Source of the DNA: Phytophthora quininea
Lineage: Eukaryota > Oomycota > Peronosporomycetes > Peronosporales > Peronosporaceae
Length of the DNA: 64,000 nt
NCBI GenBank assembly: GCA_011947345.1
Contig: JAAVTG010000525.1
Coordinates: forward strand, 124,001 to 188,000
Reading direction: 5' to 3'
The notes under the pieces are model-generated. The model searched no databases. It was given only the letters and a program-made list of their open reading frames with translations, and had not been told where the DNA came from. Position 1 is the stretch's first letter, and each line of letters starts with the position of its first letter. This document shows positions 36,585-46,962 of the stretch, piece after piece. The position numbers and the translations under genes were made by a program.

Positions 36585-37136
36585 ATGACCAGCTCCAGCG
36601 CCGCCGACTTTGAGCTCTCCGAGCTGCAAAAGTACTACCACCTGCCGCTGCGAGAGGCTGCCCGCCGGCTCGGCAGCTGCGAGGCCGTGGTCAAGCGCGT
36701 CTGCCGCCGCAAGCAGATCCAGCGCTGGCCCTACCGCCAGGTCTCGTCCAAGCTCATCAAGATCCAGCACCTCTGCAAGTACATGGCACACGTGACCGAC
36801 CCGGAGCAGAAGGCTCGCATCCAGCAGAAGATCAAGCAGCTCACCCAGGAGTACCTCGAGCTGGTCGGCGGCCAGGTGCCGTCCGAGCTGCAGATCTCAC
36901 ACGCCGACGTGCCGACGCTGCCGGCGCCGAGCTACAAGGGCGACCAACCGCTGGAGCCCGAGGTGATCGCCGCCGCATCCGAGGACGAGGCCATGCCCGA
37001 CGACGACGACGACGATGACATGGAGAGCTCGACCCAGAGCGAACCGCCCATGTCGGCGTACTCGCTGCGCTTCATCCTGTCAGACTGCACGGTACTCGAG
37101 ACCGCCACCGGTCTGCAGTACACCACCACCGCCTAG
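36585..37136 (+). CDS. RWP-RK transcription factor, small
   Basis: A single exon of 183 residues from ATG 36585; the frame is open further upstream but the sequence there is low-complexity. Residues about 10-55 form the RWP-RK domain: LQKYYHLPLREAARRLGSCEAVVKRVCRRKQIQRWPYR. The motif core reads RWPYRQ, so the terminal K of RWPxRK is Q here. A helical region follows (KARIQQKIKQLTQEYLEL), then an acidic patch (DDDDDDD at about residue 143) and a Ser-rich end. RWP-RK proteins bind DNA and control development and nitrogen responses in plants; oomycetes have an expanded set. The acidic part may activate transcription. It converges on the ArgRS gene. Confidence 0.85.
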   Translation: MTSSSAADFELSELQKYYHLPLREAARRLGSCEAVVKRVCRRKQIQRWPYRQVSSKLIKIQHLCKYMAHVTDPEQKARIQQKIKQLTQEYLELVGGQVPSELQISHADVPTLPAPSYKGDQPLEPEVIAAASEDEAMPDDDDDDDMESSTQSEPPMSAYSLRFILSDCTVLETATGLQYTTTA

Positions 37137-37355
37137 AGGACGCCCGACGGTATCCACCATGTACTTTTGCTGCGTATCCAACTACTTTACAAGCGTCGCC
37201 GATCCTCCACCGGCGACCAAAACCTTAGAGCATACATATCAAAGCGTCCTTGAAAATGACCTGCACGTTAGAAGTCCCATTTCCTAAGCAAATATTGAGC
37301 TTCATTCCAATTCCATTCATCCGCACACTGAAGCTCACCTGACTGTAGCTGCAGC
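37137..37355. other. Convergent intergenic spacer
   Basis: 219 bp between the stop codons of the RWP-RK and ArgRS genes. No gene or structure is seen; it should contain both 3' ends. Confidence 0.4.
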
Positions 37356-39785
37356 TTAGATCTGGTCCAGCGGGTCGATGCCCAGCAGTGAGAAGCACGT
37401 CTTCATGACCTGGAGCGTGGCGTCGCACAGCAGCAGACGACTGCTCTGCTCCTCGCTGCCCAGCACACGGCAAGCTGTCACGAACGTCTGCACCTTCTCC
37501 GAGATCGTGTACAGGTAGCTGCATAGGCGGTTCGAGTTCAGGTCCTTGTTGATGAACGAGATGACGTCCTGCAGCTGCAGCAGCTCGATCACCAGCGCCG
37601 CCTCCGTCGGGTGCTCGGGCTTGAGCACGTTGCCGGCCTTCTGCTGCTGAGCAACGAGCGCAGCCATGTCGACACCCGACTTGCGGATGATCGACGAAAG
37701 ACGCGCGTATGCAAACATGAGGTACACAGCCGTGTCACCGTTCGTCGACAGCATGCGGTCGAAGCTAAAGATGTAGTTGGAGGTGGGGCTCTGACGCAGG
37801 TCAAAGTACTTGACGGCACCGTAGCCGAGCTTCTCCGCGGCGGTGTCCACCTGGTCCATGGGCAGCGACGTCTGTCCACCTTCGATACGCTCCACCAGCT
37901 GCGCCTTCATGCGCATTTTGGCCTCATCTAGGAGCTCCACGAGACGAACGACCTCGCCCGAGCGCGTCTTGAAGCGCTTGCCCGACTCGTCATTCACCGT
38001 GCCAAAGCCGACGTGGTCGGCGCGCTGCTTGGTTGGGTCGTAGATGCCCGACATTCGCCCCACTTCGAACAGCAGGTTGAAGTGATCCTTCTGCGTGTAG
38101 TCCGTGTAGTAGATGATGCGGTCCGCCTTCATCTCGTGCAGGCGGTACCAGAGCGCGGCGATATCGGTGGTGGCGTACAGGTAGGAGCCGTCACTCTTAA
38201 CCAGCAGGAACGGCTGCTTGTACGTCTTGGTGAACACCACCTCGGCGCCGTTGCTCTCCTCCATGAGGCCCTTGGCACGAAGTTGGTCCAGTACGCCCGG
38301 GATAATGGGGTTATAGAAGGACTCGCCCATTTCATTGAGCGACACACCTAAGCGGTCGTAGACCTTCTGGAACTCACGGCGACTGATCTCGCACAGCGTC
38401 GTCCACACCTTGCGGGACTTCTCGTCACCGGACTGCAGCAGCACCACCTGCGCCTTCGAGCGCTCGTGGAAGTCGGCGTCGGCGTCAAAGCGCTCCTTGG
38501 CGGCCTTGTACAGCTGCGTCAGGTCCGTCACGTTGGGCATCTCCGACTCCCAGTTCGGGTAGGTCTCCGTGAGGTGGCAAATGAGCATGCCGAACTGCGT
38601 TCCCCAGTCGCCGACGTGGTTGATGCGACGCACGTCGTGGCCCTGGAACTCGAGGATGCGGCACATCGTGTCGCCGATGATCGTGGACCGCAGGTGGCCG
38701 ACGTGCATGTCCTTGGCGATGTTGGGCGACGAGAAGTCCACAGCAATGATCTGCTTCTTCTGAGGCGCCGGCTGCACGCCGTTGACCAGCACGTTCTGCA
38801 GGCGAGCCTCCACGAACTTCTTGGTCAAGAAGCCGTTGATGAAGCCTGCGCCGGCGACACTGAGACGGTCCAGTACGGGGGTCTCGGGCATAGCGGCGAT
38901 GATGGTGTTGGCCACGTCCCGAGGCGAGCGAGCCGCGTCGGGCGTGCCCTTGAGCGCCGTGAAGATGCTCATGGCCGAGTTGCATTGGTAGTCGCCGAAC
39001 TTGGCGTTCTTGACGTTGGTACGGGTGACCTCCACGGACACATCCACTGTAGGGTAGGCAGCCTTGATGGCAGCCGCGAAGATCTGCTCCACCACGTCCA
39101 GGATGTTGTGGTAGGTCAGACCTTGCGCCAGCTTGTCGTCCAAGTTGAACGTCGACTTAACCACCTTCTTGGTGGCAGTGGGTGCCGCACCAGCCGGGTT
39201 TCCGCTCTTCTTGACCTTGCCAGCGTTCTTCATGGCAGCCACGCCCTTAGCCACATCTTCCCGGGCGAAGAGCTGCGTCGTGTACTTGCGGAAGGTCTGC
39301 AGCAGAGCCGCCTCGTCCTTCTGCTCCTTGACGAGCTTGAAGGCGGAGCGCAGCGTGACACCGGTCACAATATCCGCCAACGACAGCTCGTGGCCGAACA
39401 GGAACTGAAGCTCCCCGTTGTTCTTGGGGCGAGCCTCCTCCTTGGCTTCTAGCAGAGCCAGCAACTCCGTAGCCAGCTCGTCGCTCTTCTTGTTGCTGGC
39501 CTTGGCCACTTTGAGCCACGGAGAGAGCGTGTTGGCCTCCCACTCTAGCCACTCATCCACTGCCAAGTCCTCGCTCTGCAGCTGGTCGGCAGCGCCCGCC
39601 ACATAGCGCACCACGGCGTTGGCCGAGAAGATCACGTCCGCATCAGGGGAAGCCACCAGTTGCGGCCCACAGCTCGCGTACTTCTTATCCGCTTGGCCCA
39701 CGGAGAAGGTCGCGCCTGTAAGAGACAGCGCCAGGAAGCACTTGAGCTCCTCGTCGCCGGGCTTCTTGCCGATCAGGAGCTGCAT
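37356..39785 (-). CDS. Arginyl-tRNA synthetase with N-terminal GST-like domain
   Basis: Single uninterrupted exon, ATG 39785, 809 residues. It charges tRNA-Arg with arginine. Residues about 1-175 look like a glutathione-transferase fold of the kind found in aminoacyl-tRNA synthetase complexes (VDEWLEWEANTLSPWL, LLALLEAKEEARP, LFGHELSLADIVTG). A Lys/Ala-rich linker follows, then the ArgRS N-terminal tRNA-binding domain (FGDYQCNSAM, AGAGFINGFL). The class I catalytic core contains the HVGH form of the HIGH signature (SSPNIAKDMHVGHLRST), INHVGDWGTQFG, and GKRFKTRSGEVVRL in the place of KMSKS, as is usual for ArgRS. The anticodon-binding DALR domain ends at SLLGIDPLDQI. The GST-like extension is absent from human ArgRS, which has a leucine zipper instead. 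The start is shared divergently with the NUP107-like gene. Confidence 0.95.
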   Translation of the reverse strand: MQLLIGKKPGDEELKCFLALSLTGATFSVGQADKKYASCGPQLVASPDADVIFSANAVVRYVAGAADQLQSEDLAVDEWLEWEANTLSPWLKVAKASNKKSDELATELLALLEAKEEARPKNNGELQFLFGHELSLADIVTGVTLRSAFKLVKEQKDEAALLQTFRKYTTQLFAREDVAKGVAAMKNAGKVKKSGNPAGAAPTATKKVVKSTFNLDDKLAQGLTYHNILDVVEQIFAAAIKAAYPTVDVSVEVTRTNVKNAKFGDYQCNSAMSIFTALKGTPDAARSPRDVANTIIAAMPETPVLDRLSVAGAGFINGFLTKKFVEARLQNVLVNGVQPAPQKKQIIAVDFSSPNIAKDMHVGHLRSTIIGDTMCRILEFQGHDVRRINHVGDWGTQFGMLICHLTETYPNWESEMPNVTDLTQLYKAAKERFDADADFHERSKAQVVLLQSGDEKSRKVWTTLCEISRREFQKVYDRLGVSLNEMGESFYNPIIPGVLDQLRAKGLMEESNGAEVVFTKTYKQPFLLVKSDGSYLYATTDIAALWYRLHEMKADRIIYYTDYTQKDHFNLLFEVGRMSGIYDPTKQRADHVGFGTVNDESGKRFKTRSGEVVRLVELLDEAKMRMKAQLVERIEGGQTSLPMDQVDTAAEKLGYGAVKYFDLRQSPTSNYIFSFDRMLSTNGDTAVYLMFAYARLSSIIRKSGVDMAALVAQQQKAGNVLKPEHPTEAALVIELLQLQDVISFINKDLNSNRLCSYLYTISEKVQTFVTACRVLGSEEQSSRLLLCDATLQVMKTCFSLLGIDPLDQI

Positions 39786-39935
39786 ACCGACGGGGAGAGG
39801 TCAAGCGTCTATTGTCTAAATGATTGGAGCAAGACCTAGCTGAGAAATAGCTTCTAAATTCAAATGTACATCTAGCATAGATACTTTACTTTTTAGTGGA
39901 TCACCAAAGCCACTCCCCGACGCTAAGCAAATCCG
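39786..39935. promoter_or_regulatory. Divergent promoter, ArgRS and NUP107-like genes
   Basis: 150 bp between divergent ATGs. On the minus strand at 39826-39809 the sequence CAATCATTTAGACAATAG matches the oomycete Inr core (TCATTYY with downstream CAAT) about 25 bases before the ArgRS start. No TATA box is seen. Confidence 0.4.
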
Positions 39936-42900
39936 ATGGCGGGGCGCTCCTCTCGCAGCGCGGCGGTGCAGCGGCTGATCGACAGCGCGGACCAGTCTCT
40001 GAGTCTGCTGGCGTCTCTAGATGCCCCTCGTCCTCCACGCCGGCCCCGGGCCCACCGCTGTCCACGGGCTTTGAGCGGGACGAGTCGGTGGCTGTGAGCT
40101 CCGACTCGTTCCAGTTCTCATCCCGACCGAGCGACGATGGCGACGAGCAGATGCTACTGGACCCGGTGGTGAACCCCAGTGTCCGTCCAGGCCTCTTGCA
40201 CGTTAAGGGCGTCTTCCCGGACCAATCAGCAGCCTTTGTGGACGTCGACCCGCGCCTGACAACCGTGGGGACCTTAAGACAGCTCTCTGTGCGCAGCGAG
40301 ACGCTCCCGCGGAGCTGGGACTGGCAGCCAAAGACGCCCGCGTCATGTTCGGAGGACAACTGGTGGAGGATGCTTGGCTCGTGGTGGACTGCGGCATGAA
40401 GATCGACGGCGCGATCCACATTGTGAGAGCGTCCTCCAGCTCGTTTCTAGGCCAAACGGGACGTCTCTTTGACAGGAGAACAATGAGACCAGACCCTAAA
40501 TTGTCCATCTCATCTATCTCGTCAGTGTACGCAGCACAACAACAGCAAAAAGGAGACCAAGAGATGTCCTTGGCATTGGCTACGGTGCCAATTAAGGCGG
40601 ATGTGTTCTCGAGACACGTCCACCCGGAGGAAGCGACGTTCGCTGAGATGGCGGCAGACTTTACGAGAACTTGGAGCGTGTGCAGGACTCTGACTTGTAC
40701 TGCGAGAAGCTGCTGAGCGGATACATTGATGTGTTACAGACGAGGTTGGAGAAGCTGGAGGCTGCACTTGCAGGAAGTAGCAAAACTCGTACCTCGACGG
40801 CTGTACAGGAGCGACTACGCAATGAAATTCAGGAACTACGGGACGAGCGCAACACGTGGAGGTTGCTCTTTGAGCTGCGGCAGGTCTGTCATAACGACAA
40901 GAAAAAGCAGAATGGCGTGGAGGAAGACAGTTTGATGATGATTGGCACAGAGAGCGAAGACTTGCGATTCGAGATGCTGGACGACGACGCCGTGCGGCTT
41001 TTGGAAACACGCAGCGACACGTTTAAGATCCAACGAGCGGTCAAAACGTGGCTGGAGAGCATGGCGCTGGAAAAGACAATCAATATTAGTGACAGGCGGG
41101 GCGCGAGTGGTTCTCGAACGTTGAAATTAATGCGAAAGCAGGTTTTCCCTGGACAGGAGCAGATGAATATGGACCCTGATGCGGTTCTTCGCGATGGAGA
41201 CAGCTACGTCCTTCCGGACGACACGGAAGATGAAGCAGAGCTGATGAAGGCCGTGTGGCTACATATCCGTGCCGGCCGTGTGGACGACGCGATCGATCTT
41301 TGCATTCGTTTAGGCGAGTCTTGGAGAGCTGCAAGTTTATCAGGAGGTAACCCCTCAGGCGCTAGTGAAACGAACGAGCGCCAGGATCTGTCCCTGGAGC
41401 GATGGGGCAACCCATTCCGCGCTCTCTGGAAGTCTATGTGCTGGCGATTATCTGAGCAAGGCCCCAATGGGAAGCTGTCAAAGAGCAGCAGTTTGCTCGC
41501 CAAGAAGTACGAGGAGCTTATTTATGCAGCTTTGAGTGGCAATATCCAAGTGATTACAAAGAGCTCACTGTGTGAGAGCTGGGAAGACCACTGCTGGGCG
41601 TATCTGCAAGGTATGACGGAGCAACAGCTCGACGAAATCATGTACAAGCTGTTGAAAGTGAAGGTCCAGTCGTCGCAGTTGGTCGTTGGCAACAACGCCC
41701 ACTACTTAAGCCATTACGCTAGTCTGCTAGACAAGACCAAGTATTTGAAACGTTACCAGGTAGATTTGGACATGCTATTTGACGAACTGCGTGGCAGTCA
41801 GTGCGAGCTCGTGCGAACGCAGGCGAATCAGCCACACCGTCAAATCCAAGCGAAACTCGTGACTGCCAAGTTCGAGTACATTGTGTCCAACATTTTGGAC
41901 ACGCTGCTGTTCAGTCCTGACGACGACACATACAACTGGGACTTGCAGTTGAACTCGACCACCCAGACGGACGAGGTCTCGCCGCAGTTCCTTCGCTTTG
42001 CCGCACACTTCATTATGTTCGCTGGTTTCACTGGCGAACACTTTGACGAACAAGCAGGTCACATGATCTTGAAGTTGTACATTCGACACTTAGTAAAGCA
42101 CCGACAGCTACAGTGTGTCTGTGTATGCAGCGCGACTACCCACAGAAGGCGCCATTGAGATCTACGTACAAATGCTGTCCACTGTTCACGACAGTTTGGA
42201 GCGGGAGCTGTGTGTGAAGCGGATCTTGGAGAACTCCGACATGCAGGTGCTGTCGACTGTGGTTCAGTCCGTGGTGCAACGACTGTGTGAAGAGTATCGG
42301 TTAGCAGCACAAGAGCAGCAGCAGGAGCTCGGACAGCCGCTTTCGTCCGACGTGGCTACGACTGACATTGACAGGAAACGGATGCGGACCATCGAGCTCT
42401 TGTGCTTCTATCCGGAGCATAGAGCTGAGGCATTGGTACGTTCAAACCTGCTCACGCGGCAGTTCATTCTAGAAGGCAAGTTTGCCGCTGTTAAGGAGCT
42501 GGTAGAGGACAATATGCCCGAAGACTCGATAGGAATCCTTGACATGCATCGCTCACCTCAGATGCTGCGTGAAGACGACGAGATTGAGCGAGCTGTACGC
42601 GAATATCTATGCTGGAAGGCGTACATCCAGGCCTGTGCGCAGTACGATCTCTGGAGGAACTGCATTGCCAAGCCTGCGACAGAAGACTTGGCGTTGTATA
42701 GCGAGGAGAAGAACTACTTGTCCGATTTGATGTTCCACGTGTCAGGATCGACTGCCGCCACGTTGGAAGCTCTGCACTTTGAAGGAGGTTGGCTCGTTAA
42801 TTGCTCTGACGATGCTGAGGAGGATGCCATCATTCGACAACGCTGCTTGCCTACGCTAGTGTTCAATCTGCACTTTATCCAGCTCGAATCGGCGAAGATT

Positions 42901-43140
42901 ATCATGCGTCTGGCTCATTATCCAGACGAGGGCAAGGCAGAGCTGGCACAGCCACTGCTAGAGAAGTCAATCGAAGTCGCTGACGTCGTTGCTGACGAAC
43001 TTTACGGCGTATTCAAAGCACTCGACCAAGACCAATGTCGGGATCTGCTGCACGCCTTTAGGGAGAGCGCAGTATCGCTCGCCTTCGTAGAGAGCATGCC
43101 CACAGCCATGGATGGCTCGCCCGAATCCGATGAAGAATAA
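39936..43140 (+). CDS. NUP107: Nucleoporin NUP107/Nup84 homologue with an apparent ubiquitin-like N-terminus
   Basis: ATG 39936. The main body (about 40700-43140) is all helical and contains the NUP107 signatures WLHIRAGRVDDAIDLCIRLGESWRAA, NPFRALWKSMCWRL and YEELIYAALSGN followed by SWEDHCWAYL; later HMILKLYIRHLVKH, ERELCVKRILENSD and the C-terminal helices EYLCWKAYIQAC. NUP107 is part of the Y-shaped outer ring of the nuclear pore. The first roughly 160 residues are different: after a Ser-rich stretch there is a segment (VKGVFPDQSAAFVDVDPRLT, then ARVMFGGQLVEDAWLVVDCG and IHIVRA) that resembles a ubiquitin fold. The frame breaks near C-run 40024-40027, near 40313, near 40663 and near 42112; each break leaves both sides recognisable, so the parts belong to one gene of about 1060 residues. 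Confidence 0.83.
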
Positions 43141-43248
43141 GCGAGCGCGGCAAACTATTTCCTGTGACAAATTAGAGGTAACGAGGTTTGAACATCGCAA
43201 TAGCAGATTCCCGAGGCTCTTTACCAACAGCTTATGATGTGCTGGCTA

Positions 43249-46178
43249 TTAGCGACGTGCAGGTGCAGACGCTTTGGTGTGCGCTCCACCGGAGTCGATG
43301 GCTCCGACAATATACTCGTGGAACAGAGTCTTCTTGGGATCTGAGCCTGGGATTCGAGACTCGAGCAGCTTATGCGAGAGCCTCCATACTCGTGGATAAG
43401 GCTGACCTTCTTGTCGCCATGGCCAAGCATGATCGTCTCGGTCGTCGCCTTCCTTTTTCTTCACTAACAACGCGCATTCAATGCCAAATTCCGAAGCAGA
43501 TTCCAAGCGCACGTTGTATGAGCCAGCGTCGATTAAGACGCGAGCATCAGGGACAAGGTCGTTGACTGCAAGTCTCCGCTCGCTACGCCCACAATCCCGA
43601 CGAGGTCATTAAAAACACTCCCGCTGTAGCTCCCGTTGACTTTGACAATGCTTGTTCCTTCGGGAGCCGTGAGAAGCGAAGATTGAGTTCATGAAACTCG
43701 CCAAACCAAGACGAGCAGCGTCTTGTCGTGTGGAAGCAGACGCCAGTGAGCATTGTAGACGGATCATTAGGACGAAAACTGGTGTCGATCTGAACGATAT
43801 TCTCGCCAGGAGCAAGAGGCAGCCAGCGAAGTTGGTAGGGTTTGCCAACCGCGAGTAGTGAGGCGTGGAGTTGGTTCACTGCCTCGTCATATGCCTGCGA
43901 TGTATTGAACGATTGTACAGATATCAGCAAGCCACCTTGACAGCAACGAGAATTCCAAGTGGTGGTCTTGACGAAGGAAGCGACAAAGGTTCGCTTGGTA
44001 CAGGCACCATTCTCATCATTCGGAATTCTCGGGGTTGAGAATTTGCTTGTGGAACTGCTTGGGTGGGGTAAGGCTGTGAAGATGAAGCTGCGCTGTCAGC
44101 ACAGTACAGCGTTCCAACAGCACCCACGTACTGCTTTCCTTGCACTCCATGAAACCCACAAATATGGTGATGTGGTGGGCACTCCATGGCTGCGCTGTGA
44201 GGACCTCTTCCCCCTCCAAACCACGGACTTATGCGCAATGTCGTCGTAAGCCGCACACAGTCGACCCAGTGTCCACTGCTGACTTCGAGTTTCACTAAAC
44301 GTTCACCAGGTAAAAGCACAAACACGTGCTCAGTGGATCGGAAAGCTTTAGGGTTTTCGCACGTTGAAGCTGTTTCTTCCACGGAGAGAGCCCGAATGGC
44401 CTCGACAAATCTCCCACATCGTACGATCACAGCGCCTATGGCTGGCAAGGATGTCGAAAACGGCGTCTTGGGACCGCTTTCCAAGGCTTTTCCAGCTTGT
44501 GGGAACGACAAAATACTGTTACCAGGCGATTCATGTTGAAATGGATGTGGGGTTCTAGACGCTGATGCTTGTGGCAAACACCGGACACCTAGTTTACCCA
44601 CATGCGAATCACCTCTCGTGCCAAAGAACGCCTTCACTTTGCAGCCATCAGCGCATTTCAGAGCATGGAGGTTTCCGCCAGTGCCTCCGTACCACCGTGA
44701 CGACCTGATATTGGTGTGAAGCTGAAGACCGTCGATCCATGCCATGGCGCGAACATCAACGCGGGTGATATACTCCCCAGGAGCAAGAACGAACCAATGT
44801 TTGCTACCAAAAGCTCGCAATGGCTCTTTGCGTTCAACTTCTCGTAGTTGGTCCCGAGTCAGCGTCTCCAGGCGGTCGATATACTTGTCGGCCTCGAGCA
44901 TCACTGCTCCAATCTCGTCGCCTTCTTTGAAGACAACGGAGAAGTATCTTCAGGCAGCGGCACTTGGTTGCCGTTGTATTGACCACTACCTACAGGTCCA
45001 CGTACCGAGTCGTCCCAACTTACAATGGGGCCCACCAGCGAAGGCTTCGCATACCCAGAGATCCACGGACAGTGTCGAAGCAGTTGAGCCGATCCCGGAT
45101 TCCAATGTGCTCCACCATAATTAGTTACTTCTTGGATCGCTGAGTGGTTCAACTCCAGCCAACCTTGAGGGGTAGTCTGATAGAAACCCATTTGCGACGA
45201 CCTGGGGTCTGCTTGATAAACACACAGCAGTCGGTTCATGTCGTCGAACCCTCGCGCCATAATCCCACTCGTCGCGTGGCCGAGCCCCAGCGTATGCCCG
45301 ATCTCATGCAGCATAGCTCCGATCCCCGTCGAGAAGTTGGCCCAGAACGTGCCTCGATAGCAGCTATCGTCCAGCAGCACCCTTTATCAATACGTGTATT
45401 GTTCAAGCAGCATGCAGTGACTTCTCCGAGATGTGCGGGCCACGTGTGCAGTCCGCAAGAGCCAAAGACGCCAACTTTGCCTCCTCCAAGAGCCGTATGC
45501 CCCTCTGCCTTCTGCGTCTTTGTGTTGTATCGTGAACAACCCAGCACTACAGCGTGTTTGAGTTCCCGTTCTGGGTCGTGTCCAGTCCAACAGCTTCAAT
45601 GTCTTGCCGTACCAATTTGATGAGCTCTTGACCGTCCACCGAGCGAGCGTGGGCTTTGGTGAAGCTCGACCGTAGCAACGTTACTTCCGGGAGCCCGTCG
45701 GCTGCAAACTGCATGTTAAATGTCTGTCTGGGGAGTCCTGCATTGTGCAAAAGCTCTGCCGTTGCCGTCTGAAGCAGCAGCGCATTGAAACGCACTTTGT
45801 TGACTGCCGCAGCGTCGGAATTGTCCACTCCGGGGGAGCGTCGAAGCCGTCGCTTGTAGTCGTGTCGGAGCAGATTTGGTAGTAAAATTTCACTACGTAG
45901 CGACTCACTGGCGGTCGGTACTCGACCAGGAAGAGCTTCTCCACGTAAGGGGCGCGCAATGTGATGGCGAACTTGCCTGGGGAAGGCAGCAACACGAAAG
46001 CTTTGAAGTGTCCAGTTGAGGTCGCTACGGGCCATAGAGAGTGGCGTTGGGCGTCCAATCCAGCGTCCAGGAAGACGTTCTTGTCGAGAGGAACCCCCAG
46101 CACGCGGCCTTCGAGCAGGATCAGCGGGTACGACACCACCTCGTCGTCCGCGAGGTTGTCCACGACGATGTCCGCCAT
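43249..46178 (-). CDS. Zinc metalloprotease with jacalin-like lectin repeats (YIL108W-like, frame broken)
   Basis: ATG 46178, no signal peptide. The N-terminal third (46178-45550) resembles the fungal YIL108W-type putative peptidase family (YPLILLEGRVLGV, RFNALLLQTATAELLHNAGL, FNMQFAADGLPEV). The active site is at about 45310, MLHEIGHTLGLGH, the HExxHxxGxxH zinc motif, followed by a downstream SGIMARGFDDM segment. After a link, at least three lectin-like repeats can be seen: near 44820 (FVLAPGEYITRVDVRAMAWIDGL, SRWYGG), near 44330 (FVLLPGERLVKLEV, SPWFGG) and near 43830 (APGENIVQID, SSWFGE, more degenerate). These share the jacalin pattern PGE-I-xVD-DGL. Frame breaks occur at G-run 45832-45836 and near 45570, 45370, 44940, 43930 and 43570; the extreme C-terminus is uncertain. 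Predicted role: intracellular metallopeptidase with glycan or protein binding modules. Confidence 0.78.
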
Positions 46179-46962
46179 GTCAAATCAGAAAACATACTAG
46201 ATGCATATTGTCCGAGACTATATGTCCAATGTAGCCATATAAACAAGTCTGCACGTATTGAACAATGGGGTCATTGATACCGGACAGAGAATATTAGAAA
46301 CTTGGATTTGGATACTTGGACAAAGATGTCCACCACTGCAGCATTTGGACTCGGTTCATTGTGGTTCAACTCGTATAAACACGAAAGAAGCAGGACGCAA
46401 CACCTTGCTGAAATTTGGAGAGCACACAACGCTGCTGATAGTGGAGTGCTGCCCCCTCTGGCCGAGCAGTCTGCCGGTCACTCGCCGCCGTTCGTGCACT
46501 TGTGCAGCTATCAGGTCGGCGGCTACATGTATTCGGACAAAAGTCTTCAACTGCCTGAGATTCATGTGCGATAACGTCAATACAATGTCCGTGTTCAGCA
46601 TTACTTCTGCACCTGGCCGTCTTTTGCAACGAACGGTCTTGAATTGGATTCCACCTCGAGGACGCCGCTGCGACTGGCGCCGAGCTCACCAAGACTTGAG
46701 GCCAAGGCATTCTCGATGGGGCAGGCGATCCCTGCAACCACAGCATAGTCCGATAGCACTCCAGTCGAGTCGACTGGATCCGCGTCCTCAGTACAATTCT
46801 AACATCGACTGAACCGCTTCAGGCCGTTCGTTAGTTGGCTCTCTACTTGCGTGGTACGGTATCTGCAAAAGTAGGTGATCAAGAGGTGAGGTGCACTGTC
46901 CTCTTGAACCATCCGCCCTCAGTCGACAAGTCTCCGACTGGCGCACACGCCTCGACGTGGCC
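46179..46962. other. Divergent intergenic region, no gene seen
   Basis: About 780 bp between divergent starts of the metalloprotease and the cotransporter. Short open frames lack recognisable content. It presumably holds both promoters. Confidence 0.4.

Noticed and set aside
38466..39452. A 328-codon open frame on the plus strand
   Set aside because: It is the antisense shadow of the arginyl-tRNA synthetase, which has clear motifs throughout.
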